64,000 nt of DNA, taken from positions 109,641-173,640 of the forward strand of contig DJWS01000008.1 of the NCBI GenBank assembly GCA_002441585.1. The letters run 5' to 3'. Below, in pieces: positions 16,277 to 25,914 of the stretch. This stretch comes from Candidatus Saccharibacteria bacterium UBA6224 (GTDB lineage Bacteria > Patescibacteriota > Saccharimonadia > Saccharimonadales > UBA4665). Position 1 is the first letter of the stretch, and every line of letters begins with the position of its first letter. The notes under the pieces are model-generated. The model saw only the letters and a list, made by a program, of their open reading frames with translations. It did no database searches and was not told the origin of the DNA. A program made the translations under genes and the position numbers.

Positions 16277-16474
16277 AGGATGTTCCTGCTTATGGTTATA
16301 CCTACACTTAGCTTAGGATACTTTCCAGATTATGCAACTACTTAGGTCAAGATAACAGACATAGTAACCGATGTTGAGGTGGTCTTCATGACACGAGACA
16401 CTTTTTCCGGGCTACATCGTGTCGTAGTAATGGTATGATGGAAAGACTGATTACCCCCTTTCACCAACACATAC

Positions 16475-17341
16475 ATGAACTACATCCTGGCGGCTATATT
16501 TTCTAATCTGTCATTTGCTATCGGCGACAACGTGACGGGCTTATTGGCTCGCAAGAATAAACCATTGCAACTTGGCTTTTGGTCGGCCAGTGTTGCATTC
16601 GCCGTCTTTCTCGTCCCGTCACTTACGATTTTTTCGCATGAGCTAAACAACATGACACCAGCCAATGTGGCAGTAATGCTTGCCATCAATGTGCTGGTCG
16701 AGTTGGGCATGTTGTTTATGATGATTGGCATGGTGAAATCTTCGGTTACGCTGACGGGTGTGGTGGCGGGATCGTTCCCGGCGCTTACGACCGTGTTGTC
16801 TCTGGTGTTTTTTGGCGAGACGGTTGGGCTGCTGCAGGGGCTAGCTATCGCGGCAGTGCTGGTCGGAGTCGTGCTGTCTTCGATGCATGGATTGGCACGA
16901 CGACTGATCAAGGATTTGCACTCCAGCGGTGCCATATTCGCTTTTGGGGCATTCGCTTGCTGGGGCGTCTACTTTGCACTCGTACGTATTCCCATAGAGC
17001 AGATTGGCTGGTTTTGGCCACAGTATAGCGCCACGATGGTAGGAATCCTGACATTCATCCTTATAGCAAAGTTCACGAAAGACCGAAGTATCTTTAAGCG
17101 CCCAACGATGCCTGGGCTGCTGATATTGACGGCACTGCTGGGAATAGGCGGCGGTATTCTCTTCAACTATGCGATTTCGAGAGGACCAACCGCCATCGTG
17201 GCGCCGATAGCCGGCAGCTCACCGGCAGTGTTCGTCGTATTGGCATATTTCATCTTTCGCGAAAAGCTCAATAAGAAACAATGGGTTGGTATTGTGTTGG
17301 CGGTGAGCGGCATAGTTTCGTTGTCGATCCTCAGCGCCTAA
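16475..17341 (+). CDS. EamA/DMT family transporter
   Basis: Drug/metabolite transporter superfamily permease. 288 aa with ten hydrophobic segments arranged as two EamA repeats (about 1-135 and 145-285). Each repeat ends with the typical late helix pattern (FFGETVGLLQGLAIAAVLVGV and IFREKLNKKQWVGIVLAVSG). The substrate cannot be inferred. An extended -10 (TATGAT at 16434) gives a leader of about 29 nt. The 198-bp gap before it shows no other feature. Confidence 0.9.
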   Translation: MNYILAAIFSNLSFAIGDNVTGLLARKNKPLQLGFWSASVAFAVFLVPSLTIFSHELNNMTPANVAVMLAINVLVELGMLFMMIGMVKSSVTLTGVVAGSFPALTTVLSLVFFGETVGLLQGLAIAAVLVGVVLSSMHGLARRLIKDLHSSGAIFAFGAFACWGVYFALVRIPIEQIGWFWPQYSATMVGILTFILIAKFTKDRSIFKRPTMPGLLILTALLGIGGGILFNYAISRGPTAIVAPIAGSSPAVFVVLAYFIFREKLNKKQWVGIVLAVSGIVSLSILSA

Positions 17342-17370
17342 TGGGCCTGGGCTAGATGGAGAATCTTCGA

Positions 17371-17376
17371 TATACT
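17371..17376 (+). promoter_or_regulatory. -10 box of tRNA-Cys
   Basis: TATACT, with the tRNA beginning 17 nt further on. Confidence 0.5.
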
Positions 17377-17393
17377 GTCAGAGTCCATGATAT

Positions 17394-17467
17394 GGCGCCT
17401 TGGCGGAGTAGTTACGCAGCGGTCTGCAAAACCGCGTACACGGGTGCAAATCCCGTAGGTGCCTCCA
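17394..17467 (+). tRNA. tRNA-Cys (anticodon GCA)
   Basis: Acceptor GGCGCCT/AGGTGCC, anticodon loop CTGCAAA giving GCA, discriminator U73 as expected for Cys, encoded CCA at 17465-17467. Confidence 0.97.
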
Positions 17468-17600
17468 CGTCGGAATCCGTTACAACCCCGCCAGCTTGCC
17501 GGCAATCAAGTGGCCGACAAACTGGCGGGGCCTAGCACGATTCCTCCTTACGGATTTCAAAGCTTAGCTTTAAAATCCGGATCTTCAGACGTCAAGTACC
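17468..17600 (+). repeat. tRNA-Cys downstream terminator-like hairpin and element
   Basis: A large hairpin (CCCCGCCAG / CTGGCGGGG, about 17487-17531) is followed by an imperfect inverted copy of the tRNA-Cys 3' half (CTCCTTACGGATTTCAAAG, about 17543-17561) and a palindrome AAAGCTTAGCTTT. Similarity to the tRNA is weaker than after Ala or Leu. Confidence 0.4.
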
Positions 17601-17630
17601 CGTCCGGAGAGCCGAAACACTTCGTGATAT

Positions 17631-17718
17631 GGGCGAGTGGCGGAATTGGTATACGCGGCGGACTTAAAATCCGCTGACTGAATAAGTCTTGTGGGTTCAA
17701 GTCCCACCTCGCCCACCA
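17631..17718 (+). tRNA. tRNA-Leu (anticodon TAA)
   Basis: 88-nt class II tRNA: acceptor GGGCGAG/CTCGCCC, anticodon loop CTTAAAA giving TAA, long variable arm, encoded CCA at 17716-17718. No intron. Confidence 0.97.
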
Positions 17719-17757
17719 ACCAATAACCTCCTTCGGGAGGTTTTTGGTTGGTCAAGG
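17698..17757 (+). repeat. 60-bp direct repeat, copy A (tRNA-Leu 3' end plus terminator)
   Basis: Identical to 17860-17919. It covers the last 21 nt of the tRNA and the terminator CCTCC/GGAGG with TTTTT. Confidence 0.95.
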
Positions 17758-17859
17758 CTGGGACTTGAACGCCAATGCCGGTGGCATTGGCCGGGCCCTT
17801 GCTCGGCGACCATGGGAGCCGAGTTGTCGTTCGAGAACATTTTGTTCTTCGCGACAAGG
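17758..17859 (+). repeat. tRNA-Leu downstream core
   Basis: It begins with an inverted T-arm copy (TGGGACTTGAAC, 17759-17770). It then contains GGCGACCATGGGAGCCG (17805-17821), also found inverted at 44182-44198 in the tRNA-Gln element, and a GTTG...CAAGG-bounded hairpin that ends at the second tRNA 3' copy. Confidence 0.7.
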
Positions 17860-17919
17860 CAAGTCCCACCTCGCCCACCAACCAATAACCTCCTTCGGGA
17901 GGTTTTTGGTTGGTCAAGG
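17860..17919 (+). repeat. 60-bp direct repeat, copy B
   Basis: Perfect second copy of the tRNA-Leu 3' end, including CCA, and its terminator, 162 bp downstream of copy A. There is no tRNA 5' part before it. Confidence 0.95.
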
Positions 17920-17994
17920 TGGGGATTTTATACCGCTTGTGTATAATTACCCTTATAAGGTCGCTAACCGAGAATAGTAAGTGGAGGAATGACC

Positions 17995-19494
17995 ATGGAC
18001 CCATCTAGCAAACCAAATCCGGAAGACCAAAAGCCATCTGAGACAAACCTCGATAATGAGACCGAGCGCCCGGTCGTGATTGATGAATCCGGTAAGACCA
18101 GTGAGCTGGCGAATCCCTTGGACCAAGCAGCCGCCTCGTCGACAGTTAGTTCATCCGCGCTCGCTGCTGATACGACGAACGCTCCGTCGCCCTTGGGTGG
18201 TCAACCGGTCGTAGGCCTCGAAAAGAAGCGCAGAAGACTGTTTGCCAAACCCGTTTTGCTAGGGGTCGGCCTGACGCTGCTGGCGGTGGCTGGTGCGGCC
18301 GGCTATTTCGGCTACGTCGTACCCAATAAACCGGAAAATGTCTGGAATGCAGCGCTAGTAAATACCGGTAAGGTCTACGATACGCTGACCGAGTTTGCCA
18401 CTGCGCAAGAGGGGGGCAAGACCGGCTCAATCGTAGATGGTTCGTACAAGTTCACGGGCGGCCTGGTGTCCGACGGAACATTCAGCGGCAAGAATGCAGC
18501 GAACAACTCTGAATTCAAGGCGAATATTTCGGCCAGTGGACTCAAGCTGGACATAGAAATGCGCACCATCGAGTCATCCACGGGTTCGCCCGACTTGTAT
18601 GTGAAGGCAAATGGCCTGAAAGGCCTTGGCATGTTGCTGGGCGGTGGCGACCCCTACTTTGCTGAAGCGTTCAACAAGATCGATAATCAATGGTATTTCG
18701 TCGATCACACGCTGTTCGAACAAATGAGTAAATCGGACAGTACCACATCTATTTCCCAGAAAGACACCAAAGCCTTTATGGCAGCCGTTGGGCAACCAAG
18801 CAAGGAATATTTGTTTACGGATAACGCCGATAAGGTCGTCTTCGTGCCAAAACAAACATTGCCAGCGGAAACACGAGATGGCCGGAACGTGTATCACTAC
18901 AAGGTCGGCATCAACAAGGATCGTTTTAAGAAGTATCTGAACACCCTATGCGGCAATCTCAAGCAAGATAAGATAGGCAAACTCGTATTCCAGGCGGGTA
19001 AAGCATCGGGCGAAAGTTGTGACAACTTCGCAAAACGTGCCGATAACATCAGTAAGGATGATACGGCTGACGTTTGGGTGGACCGACGGACTAAGCTTGT
19101 ACATGCCGTGCGTTTTACTGACAAGGCAGAGTCGAACAATTACCTGGAGCTCAACCAGGACTATCAGGGCGGCAGCCAGTACCCGTTCGGCATCATCATT
19201 GGTGATGCTTCGGGCGGGGCACCAATGAAAATCGCATTGAAGGGAAACGTCGATAGCGACACTCGCGTGCTAGTACTTAAGGGTGATGTATCCAGCGAAG
19301 GTAACAAGGGCACGACCGGTACATTCAACCTAACGGTTAAACCAAATTCGGACACGAAATTGAAAGTTACCAAGCCAGCAGGCGCTAAATCGTTTGCCGA
19401 ACTACTGAACGACCTGGGTTTGAGTACGCTGCTTGGGCAGTCAGGCCCTGGCGATATCATGGAGCTGAACGACGTCCATACGTCGACGCTGTAA
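17995..19494 (+). CDS. membrane-anchored secreted protein, function unknown
   Basis: 499 aa. The cytosolic N-terminus is about 75 residues, low-complexity (Ser/Thr/Pro/Glu), and followed by one membrane helix (about 83-103, LLGVGLTLLAVAGAAGYFGY). The extracytosolic domain of about 390 residues has beta-rich composition and repeated Asp/Gly/Lys turns, and resembles a lipoprotein-like carrier fold, though no family is certain. ATG at 17989 is only 1 nt from the SD (GGAGG); ATG at 17995 has correct spacing and is chosen. Extended -10 TATAAT at 17942. The next gene encodes a similar single-anchor protein. Confidence 0.78.
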   Translation: MDPSSKPNPEDQKPSETNLDNETERPVVIDESGKTSELANPLDQAAASSTVSSSALAADTTNAPSPLGGQPVVGLEKKRRRLFAKPVLLGVGLTLLAVAGAAGYFGYVVPNKPENVWNAALVNTGKVYDTLTEFATAQEGGKTGSIVDGSYKFTGGLVSDGTFSGKNAANNSEFKANISASGLKLDIEMRTIESSTGSPDLYVKANGLKGLGMLLGGGDPYFAEAFNKIDNQWYFVDHTLFEQMSKSDSTTSISQKDTKAFMAAVGQPSKEYLFTDNADKVVFVPKQTLPAETRDGRNVYHYKVGINKDRFKKYLNTLCGNLKQDKIGKLVFQAGKASGESCDNFAKRADNISKDDTADVWVDRRTKLVHAVRFTDKAESNNYLELNQDYQGGSQYPFGIIIGDASGGAPMKIALKGNVDSDTRVLVLKGDVSSEGNKGTTGTFNLTVKPNSDTKLKVTKPAGAKSFAELLNDLGLSTLLGQSGPGDIMELNDVHTSTL

Positions 19495-19537
19495 TGTCCG
19501 CGGATATATACCGATGTACTACTGCTACAATTAAGAT

Positions 19538-20422
19538 ATGCGCTTGATAGAGATAATTCGGAATTACCCGGTCCGCGCCCTCGTTATTGGTGGCGCACTA
19601 TTGTACGTCATTTCGGGTTTGATGTGGTGGAATGGCGTATACCTTAACCCCCAAAGGGTGTTCGATGATATGCTGGCAAATAATCTTTCGACTAGGAGCG
19701 TGACCAAAAACATCACCCTAGAAGCTAGTGGCGAACAGCTGACGCAGACCGTACGACTGCAGTTGGGTGAAGCCAATGCAGCCTTCTGGTTGGTGACCGC
19801 CAAATATGATGGCAACAGCGTGACGACCGAAAGTGTCGGCACGCCCCAGGCCGATTATGTGCGTTACACCAAGATTGAAAGCAATAACCAAGAGGCCATA
19901 AAGCAGTACAAGTCTGCCCTAAATCAATGGGCCAAGAGTATTGCTCCGACGGAGACGGCGGGCGGACTCTTTCAGCAGGCACTACTCGATATCAACTATG
20001 CGCCGGTCCCACCAGTCGGCTATGTGATGCCAGACTCGCGTAACCAGATGCTGAAATTCATAAGAGAGCACAACATATTTAGGCCGGACTACGAAACTGT
20101 CAGAACGGTGGCGGTGGGCAATCGGCAAGCGTTTGAGTACACGGTTATGGTGGAACAGGCGCCATATGTGCGACTGATGCAGTCCTTTGAAAAAAATTTT
20201 GGCTACAACACATTGAGTGACGTCAGCGCGACCCAATACCAGGGCCAGCCAGCTGACAAAATCGTCATGGCCGTCGATAAGCTATCCCATCAACTCGTGC
20301 GTGTATCCTATGAGCGTACGGGGTACACCGAAACGTTCAGCGGTTATGGCATAGCTCAACCCATCCAGATTCCTTCGCGCACTATACCGCTAGATACGCT
20401 GAGGCAGCGTCTGGGCGGCTAA
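19538..20422 (+). CDS. single-anchor exported protein, function unknown
   Basis: 294 aa. One N-terminal membrane segment (about 13-30, ALVIGGALLYVISGLMWW) is followed by an extracytosolic domain with alternating beta-type segments. It shares size and plan, but no clear sequence, with the protein upstream; both speak of residues typical of a secreted carrier domain (LEASGEQLTQTVRLQLGE). No SD; TACAAT at 19526-19531 is 6 nt before the ATG, so leaderless translation is likely. murF follows 21 nt downstream with its own -10 box. Confidence 0.75.
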   Translation: MRLIEIIRNYPVRALVIGGALLYVISGLMWWNGVYLNPQRVFDDMLANNLSTRSVTKNITLEASGEQLTQTVRLQLGEANAAFWLVTAKYDGNSVTTESVGTPQADYVRYTKIESNNQEAIKQYKSALNQWAKSIAPTETAGGLFQQALLDINYAPVPPVGYVMPDSRNQMLKFIREHNIFRPDYETVRTVAVGNRQAFEYTVMVEQAPYVRLMQSFEKNFGYNTLSDVSATQYQGQPADKIVMAVDKLSHQLVRVSYERTGYTETFSGYGIAQPIQIPSRTIPLDTLRQRLGG

Positions 20423-20443
20423 ACTGAGGTATACTAAGCCAAT

Positions 20444-22069
20444 ATGCTGCATTCTTTGCTTACTAACCTCAGAATGACCTATGGTTGGCAGTCGGCGACC
20501 GTCGTCGCGAACATGCTTGACCAGGCACGGTACAACCCTCTGCGCTATCTCGTCCGTTTTTGGTCCACCCAAACCTACACCAGTGTGAAACTGCGTCCGC
20601 TAGACTTGGGCGGACGATTGCTAGCGGACGTTGTGAGGCTTTTCATGATAGCCCAGCTGGCTGCCGGCCTGTGGCTGACTTGGTACGGCTTGCAGCATCA
20701 GCGATTCGAATTGGAGTTCTTCGGCCTGGCAATCATAGTCAGCTATCCGCTCATTTGGGCTCATTTGGCCCCGCTCATCACTATTTTCGGGCTACCATTC
20801 AAGCTCAAGTCTGTCGGTAAGCGGATATTGTGCCGAATGCTCGAGCGGCAAGTGAAGCGATTGCGCGCCAGGCATGATTTTGCAGTCGTTGCCGTAGCTG
20901 GCAGTGTCGGCAAGACATCGACTAAGCTGGCCATCGCCGATGCGCTGAGTACGGCTCGGCGGGTCCGCTACCAAAGCGGCAATTATAACGATAGGCTGAC
21001 TGTTCCACTGGTCTTTTTTGGCCAAAGCTCTCCTGGACTGTTCAATATCCTAGCGTGGCTGAAAATACTATGGCAAAACCGTCGGATGATCCGGCAAGAT
21101 TTTCCCTACGACGTGGTAGTGGTCGAGCTAGGTGTCGACGGCATTGGTCAGTTACAGCACTTCGAATACTTGCAGGCGGAGCTTGGTGTGCTGACAGCAA
21201 TCGCGCCCGAGCACATGGAGCAGTTTGGTAGCATCGAGGCGGTCGCTGCAGAAGAACTAGTGTTGTTCGACCTGTGCAAACGTGTGCTAGTGAATATAGA
21301 CGACGTCGATGCGAAATATCTGACAGGTCGGGAGTATGTATCGTACGGCGGAGCGGGGGCAACCTACGTCATAAAATCGGTTCGACCAAACAAAAAGTTG
21401 GGCTCACAGCGAGTGACCTTCGACCTGGCTGGCCGTAAAGTGTCTTCGCCCATTCAATTCGTTGGTCAGCACGGGGCCAAAGTGGCCTTGGCTGCTGCAG
21501 CGACAGCTTGCGAGATGGCTTTGTCACAAGAGGACGTCACGAGCGCTCTAAAGAATCTAAAGCCATTCGCTGGACGCATGCAAATATTGTCCGGGCAGAA
21601 TGGCTCGACTTTAATTGACGATACTTACAATGCCAGTCCGTCCGCAGTGGCGGCCGCGCTTGACGTCCTGCGTGACGCCAAGGCGACGCAACGCATCGCC
21701 ATACTCGGCAGCATGAACGAGATGGGTGATGTTAGCCAGTCAGTACACGAAGATGTCGGCAGACTGTGCGATCCGAAGTGGCTGGATTTGCTGGTAACGG
21801 TCGGTCGGGATGCGCATGACTACTTGGCACCAACTGCCCAAGCGGCTGGTTGCCGAGTGGAGTCATTCCTAAATCCACGTGAGGCTGGCGAATTAGTGAA
21901 AGATAAATTGACCAGCGGTAGTGTCGTGCTGGTCAAGGGCTCGCAATTCGGCGTCTACACCGAAGAAGCCCTAAAGGTTCTGCTAAAAAACCCCAAAGAT
22001 GCAGAGAAACTGGTTCGTCAGTCGAGTCAGTGGATGAAGATCAAGCGTCGTCAGTTCCGCGGTCTTTAG
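20444..22069 (+). CDS. murF: UDP-MurNAc-tripeptide--D-alanyl-D-alanine ligase-like protein with membrane N-terminus
   Basis: Mur ligase that adds D-Ala-D-Ala to the peptidoglycan precursor. The ATP loop GSVGKTSTK is near residue 151, the central domain has ELGVDGIGQ and the C-terminal domain DDTYNASPSA (about 388). An N-terminal extension of about 130 residues carries two membrane helices (about 65-85 and 90-110), so the enzyme is probably tethered. 541 aa is longer than soluble MurF. TATACT lies 8 nt before the ATG and there is no SD. The last 29 nt overlap the convergent ddl gene. Confidence 0.85.
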   Translation: MLHSLLTNLRMTYGWQSATVVANMLDQARYNPLRYLVRFWSTQTYTSVKLRPLDLGGRLLADVVRLFMIAQLAAGLWLTWYGLQHQRFELEFFGLAIIVSYPLIWAHLAPLITIFGLPFKLKSVGKRILCRMLERQVKRLRARHDFAVVAVAGSVGKTSTKLAIADALSTARRVRYQSGNYNDRLTVPLVFFGQSSPGLFNILAWLKILWQNRRMIRQDFPYDVVVVELGVDGIGQLQHFEYLQAELGVLTAIAPEHMEQFGSIEAVAAEELVLFDLCKRVLVNIDDVDAKYLTGREYVSYGGAGATYVIKSVRPNKKLGSQRVTFDLAGRKVSSPIQFVGQHGAKVALAAAATACEMALSQEDVTSALKNLKPFAGRMQILSGQNGSTLIDDTYNASPSAVAAALDVLRDAKATQRIAILGSMNEMGDVSQSVHEDVGRLCDPKWLDLLVTVGRDAHDYLAPTAQAAGCRVESFLNPREAGELVKDKLTSGSVVLVKGSQFGVYTEEALKVLLKNPKDAEKLVRQSSQWMKIKRRQFRGL

Positions 22070-22955
22070 CTAAGCGGACAAGATGATCGCAGAGCTTGGT
22101 CATGTCATAGCCGGCAACTTTGGCGGCCTTGGGCAATAGGCTTTGATCAGTCATGCCTGGCAAGGTATTAGTTTCTAGCACAAACAATTCTCCGGCATCC
22201 GTGATGATCATATCCGTGCGGCTGAGGTCTCGGCACCCGCATAATTTATGGATATTTTCGGCCAGACGTTGAGCACGGGCTTGTGTATCTTCGCTGACAT
22301 GTTCCGGCGGGCATAGTTCCTGTGTAGCGCCATTGTATTTGTTCTGATAGTCGAATTCTCCATCCGCCGGCGGAATTATCTCGATGATCGGCAATGCCTG
22401 GTCGTCCAACACGCCAACCGTGATTTCGCTTCCCGAAATGAGTTCCTCGATCAGCATATCGCCATATTTTTCTAGTGCCTTTTGCATGTCATCCCACGGG
22501 GCATCATGAACATCGCGGACTATGAAAGTATCCACGCTTGAACCTCCATCATAGGGCTTGAGAACGAATGGCTTACGGACAAGTTCATGCTGGCGTAAAC
22601 CGGTCGTATTTGTGATGTCACCTTTGGGCGTTAGGATGTCGCGTGCATCGAGCAGGCGTTTATAGGCTGATTTGTCGAACGTGAGTCTGCAGGACTCTAT
22701 ACCAGAGCCGACGTAAGGGATGCCTAGCGTTTCGAGCTGTTGCTGCAAGGTGCCATCCTCACCGCCCTTGCCGTGGATTATAGGGAAGGCGGCATCGTAG
22801 CCCATAACCGACTCTCGGGTAAGCTGGCCGGTACTAGGATCGTGCAGTGTCGTGTTATGACCCGCGCGTTCCAGCGCGGCCGAGACAGCCCGGCCGGACC
22901 TGAGAGATACTTCTCGCTCATCTGATGTGCCGCCGGCTATGACCGATATCTTCAT
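22041..22955 (-). CDS. ddl: D-alanine--D-alanine ligase
   Basis: ATP-grasp enzyme that makes the D-Ala-D-Ala dipeptide used by MurF. The N-terminus is MKISVIAGGTSDEREVSLRSG, with HGKGGEDGTLQ (about 59), the ATP-grasp KPYDGGSSVDT and the terminal metal-site ETNTLPGMTDQSLLPKAA. ATG at 22955 gives 304 aa, the family size; upstream in-frame codons would run against the leuS promoter. TATACT lies 6 nt before the ATG without an SD. The gene is convergent with murF, overlapping by 29 bp. Confidence 0.95.
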   Translation of the reverse strand: MKISVIAGGTSDEREVSLRSGRAVSAALERAGHNTTLHDPSTGQLTRESVMGYDAAFPIIHGKGGEDGTLQQQLETLGIPYVGSGIESCRLTFDKSAYKRLLDARDILTPKGDITNTTGLRQHELVRKPFVLKPYDGGSSVDTFIVRDVHDAPWDDMQKALEKYGDMLIEELISGSEITVGVLDDQALPIIEIIPPADGEFDYQNKYNGATQELCPPEHVSEDTQARAQRLAENIHKLCGCRDLSRTDMIITDAGELFVLETNTLPGMTDQSLLPKAAKVAGYDMTKLCDHLVRLAKDRGTDDA

Positions 22956-23018
22956 AGCGCTAGTATACACGCGTGCATACCGACGCCCGCCCTGGTCGCA
23001 TCTGTTACAATAGGGCTG

Positions 23019-25460
23019 ATGAAACGTTATGATCCTAAAGAGATAGAACCCAAGTGGCAGCAGACTTGGGATGAGACCGGCCTTTATACGGCCGATCTTA
23101 AGAGTGCCAAACCAAAATACATTGCCATGAGCATGTTCAACTACCCCAGTGGTGCTGGTATCCATATCGGTCACGCCATGAACTACACTATCAGTGACGT
23201 GAAGGCGCGGTTCAAGCGCCAGCAAGGCTACGAGAGCTACCACCCGGTCGGTTGGGATGCCTTTGGTTTACCGGCCGAAAACTACGCCATCAAATCGGGC
23301 GTCAGTCCGCAACAAAGCATGGCGACCATCATTCCGGACTACCACAAACAGTACAAGGCGATGGGTTGGAGTAACGACTGGGAAAAAGAAATCGCGACGC
23401 ACTTGCCAGAGTATTACAAATGGACGCAGTGGATATTCATCCAGATGCACAAACATGGCCTGGCCTACCAGGACAGTCGTATGCAATGGTGGTGCACCAA
23501 ATGCCAGACGGTTCTGGCTAACGAGCAGGTGATTGATGGCAAATGCTGGCGCCACGATGGACCGGATGACCCCCTGGTCGAAAAGAAAGAAGTCAAACAG
23601 TGGTTCTTCAAGATAACTGATTATGCCGATGAGCTGCTGGATGCCATCGACGCCCTGGACTGGACCGAAACGGTCAAGTTGGCCCAAAAGAACTGGATTG
23701 GCAAAAGCAAGGGTGCGGAGGTCGAGTTTGCTATCGATGGCTCGAAGCAAAAAGCCACCGTCTTTACCACTAGGCCTGACACGCTATTCGGTGCGACATT
23801 CTTGGTGCTGGCGCCAGAGCATGAGCTGGTGAAAGAAATAACGACGGCGAAGCAAAAGGCGGCCGTCGAGGCCTATGTCACGGAGTCCGAGAAAAAATCC
23901 GAACTGCAGCGACAGACCGAGAAAGAAAAGACAGGCGTATTTACTGGGTCGTATGCTATCAACCCGGTCAACGGCGAGAAAATCCCTGTCTGGGTGGCCG
24001 ATTATGTATTGGTGGGCTACGGTACGGGTGCCATCATGGCCGTCCCGGCGCACGACGAACGTGACAACGAGTTCGCCAAGAAGTTCGATTTGCCTATCGT
24101 GCGGGTCGTCCAAAACGATGTCCCGGACGATGTATGCTCGTCTGACGAAGGATCCATGATGAACTCCGGTGAGTTCGATGGACAACATTCATCCATGGCG
24201 CGTGAAAACATCGTGAAAATGCTGGTGGAGCAGAAAAGAGCCGCCGAGAAAACCAATTTCAAGATGCGAGACTGGTCTGTCAGTCGCCAGCGCTATTGGG
24301 GTGCGCCGATTCCTATCGTCAACTGCGAGAAGCATGGCGCTGTCCTGGTGCCCGAGAAAGACCTGCCGGTGGTATTGCCGGAGCTGGACGATTTCAAGCC
24401 CAGTGGCGATGGACGCAGTGCTTTGGCACGTGCAACCGATTGGTTGAATGTTACTTGCCCAGAGTGTGGCGGTCCGGCAGAACGCGAAACCGACACCCTG
24501 GATACCTATATCTGCAGCAGTTGGTACATGTACCGCTATCTGGACCCACGCAATCAAGAAAAGATCTTTGACAGCGAAGTCGTGAATAAATGGGAGCCAA
24601 TAGACTTTTATAATGGCGCCGACCATGCCACGGCTCATTTGTTGTATGCCCGGTTCATTGGACACTTCTTCAACAGACTTGGCTTGGTCAACGAGCCTGA
24701 ACCGTTCAAGCAGTTCCTCTTCAACGGTAAGGTTACCGCAGCTGACGGTCAGATGTTCAGTAAAAGCAAGGGCAACGGCATCGACCCGCTCGAAATCATC
24801 AACCAAGGTTATGGTGCAGATGCGTTACGAATGTATCTGATGTTTTCGGCGCCACTCGAGGTCTGGTCCCGTTGGGACCCCCAGGGCGTTCCCGGAGCGC
24901 ACCGCTTCTTGTCACGACTGTGGACCTTGGTGCAGGAATATCTGGCGGCCGACGAGCAACCCCTAACAGACGAGCGACAAAAGCAACTACTGCGTGTCAC
25001 GCACGGCATGATCCGCAAGATGACCGTCGACATCGAAGAGAATCGCTACAACACGGCCATTGCCGCTGCAATGGGCGCCCTGAATGATATGTACAAACTA
25101 AAGGCCGAGGCCCTGGGCCGGAATGATACTTGGCAACAAGCTTTGGAAAGCATCGTCGCCTGTATCGCCCCATTTGCCCCCTACATCGCCGAAGAATTAT
25201 GGTTCCAGCTGGGCCATCATTTGTCTGTACACAAGGATACTTGGCCGGCCTGGAGCGAGGAATTCCTCGCCAGCAATACGCTAAAAATTGCCGTCCAAGT
25301 AAACGGCAAGCTGCGGGCGACGATAGAGGTGCCGAGTGATGCTGACAAGGAGTCGATAGAGAAAGCTGCGCTAGCGGACGAACGCGTCAAAGCTCATGTG
25401 ACCGGCGAGCCAAAAAAAATCATACACGTGCCAGGCAAGCTGATCAGTTTCGTTGCCTAG
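23019..25460 (+). CDS. leuS: leucyl-tRNA synthetase
   Basis: Class I synthetase charging tRNA-Leu. The HIGH motif appears as HIGH in SGAGIHIGHAMN (about 47), the CP1 editing domain is present (TTRPDTLFGATFLVLAPEH, about 249), and the KMSKS motif is MFSKSKG (about 585). 813 aa is normal. TACAAT at 23006-23011 is 7 nt before the ATG with no SD, so this long essential gene also looks leaderless. It is divergent from ddl with a 63-bp shared promoter region. The reading frame is uninterrupted. Confidence 0.97.
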   Translation: MKRYDPKEIEPKWQQTWDETGLYTADLKSAKPKYIAMSMFNYPSGAGIHIGHAMNYTISDVKARFKRQQGYESYHPVGWDAFGLPAENYAIKSGVSPQQSMATIIPDYHKQYKAMGWSNDWEKEIATHLPEYYKWTQWIFIQMHKHGLAYQDSRMQWWCTKCQTVLANEQVIDGKCWRHDGPDDPLVEKKEVKQWFFKITDYADELLDAIDALDWTETVKLAQKNWIGKSKGAEVEFAIDGSKQKATVFTTRPDTLFGATFLVLAPEHELVKEITTAKQKAAVEAYVTESEKKSELQRQTEKEKTGVFTGSYAINPVNGEKIPVWVADYVLVGYGTGAIMAVPAHDERDNEFAKKFDLPIVRVVQNDVPDDVCSSDEGSMMNSGEFDGQHSSMARENIVKMLVEQKRAAEKTNFKMRDWSVSRQRYWGAPIPIVNCEKHGAVLVPEKDLPVVLPELDDFKPSGDGRSALARATDWLNVTCPECGGPAERETDTLDTYICSSWYMYRYLDPRNQEKIFDSEVVNKWEPIDFYNGADHATAHLLYARFIGHFFNRLGLVNEPEPFKQFLFNGKVTAADGQMFSKSKGNGIDPLEIINQGYGADALRMYLMFSAPLEVWSRWDPQGVPGAHRFLSRLWTLVQEYLAADEQPLTDERQKQLLRVTHGMIRKMTVDIEENRYNTAIAAAMGALNDMYKLKAEALGRNDTWQQALESIVACIAPFAPYIAEELWFQLGHHLSVHKDTWPAWSEEFLASNTLKIAVQVNGKLRATIEVPSDADKESIEKAALADERVKAHVTGEPKKIIHVPGKLISFVA

Positions 25461-25862
25461 TTAGCGCTGGTTGACCCAGTCGGGAAAGTCGAGCGGTTCG
25501 GTTGGTTCTGTCCGGGCATGCCAGACAGGATCTATTAGATGTCCTTGAGTTTGCCGAATCGTACCATCGGCATCTTCAATCACGACAGCTACGGCATTTT
25601 CAGCGGCTAATCGTGTTGCAGCCTGGCCAGCCAAAGCATCAAGATGCCTAGACTCGTTTGCTGTAAGATCCTCAAAAGTCGGTCGTGTGTCACAACTCTC
25701 GCATCCAGCTTGAGCGGCGGCAGGGACGGGGCGAGGTGTCTTTTCGACTGCTCGACGAGCCTGTTCCTGGCTAAAGCCGGCGGCCAAGAAAGCTTCCAAA
25801 TCAGGTGTTTCGGAATAGCCCATTGCTGTCTGAACTGATGGAATATCATGACTTTGTATCAT
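25461..25862 (-). CDS. small hypothetical protein
   Basis: 133 aa from ATG at 25862 (an in-frame ATG at 25898 would add a hydrophobic 12-mer; neither has an SD). The product is acidic with an Ala-rich helical middle, a short UBA-like helical stretch (DLEAFLAAGFSQEQARRAVEK, about 20-40), and one Cys pair (CESCD). It abuts the leuS stop convergently. No family assigned. Confidence 0.6.
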   Translation of the reverse strand: MIQSHDIPSVQTAMGYSETPDLEAFLAAGFSQEQARRAVEKTPRPVPAAAQAGCESCDTRPTFEDLTANESRHLDALAGQAATRLAAENAVAVVIEDADGTIRQTQGHLIDPVWHARTEPTEPLDFPDWVNQR

Positions 25863-25914
25863 GGCGAATATATTACCATAAAACAACACGTAAGTCAATA
25901 TCTTGCGAAAGGCG

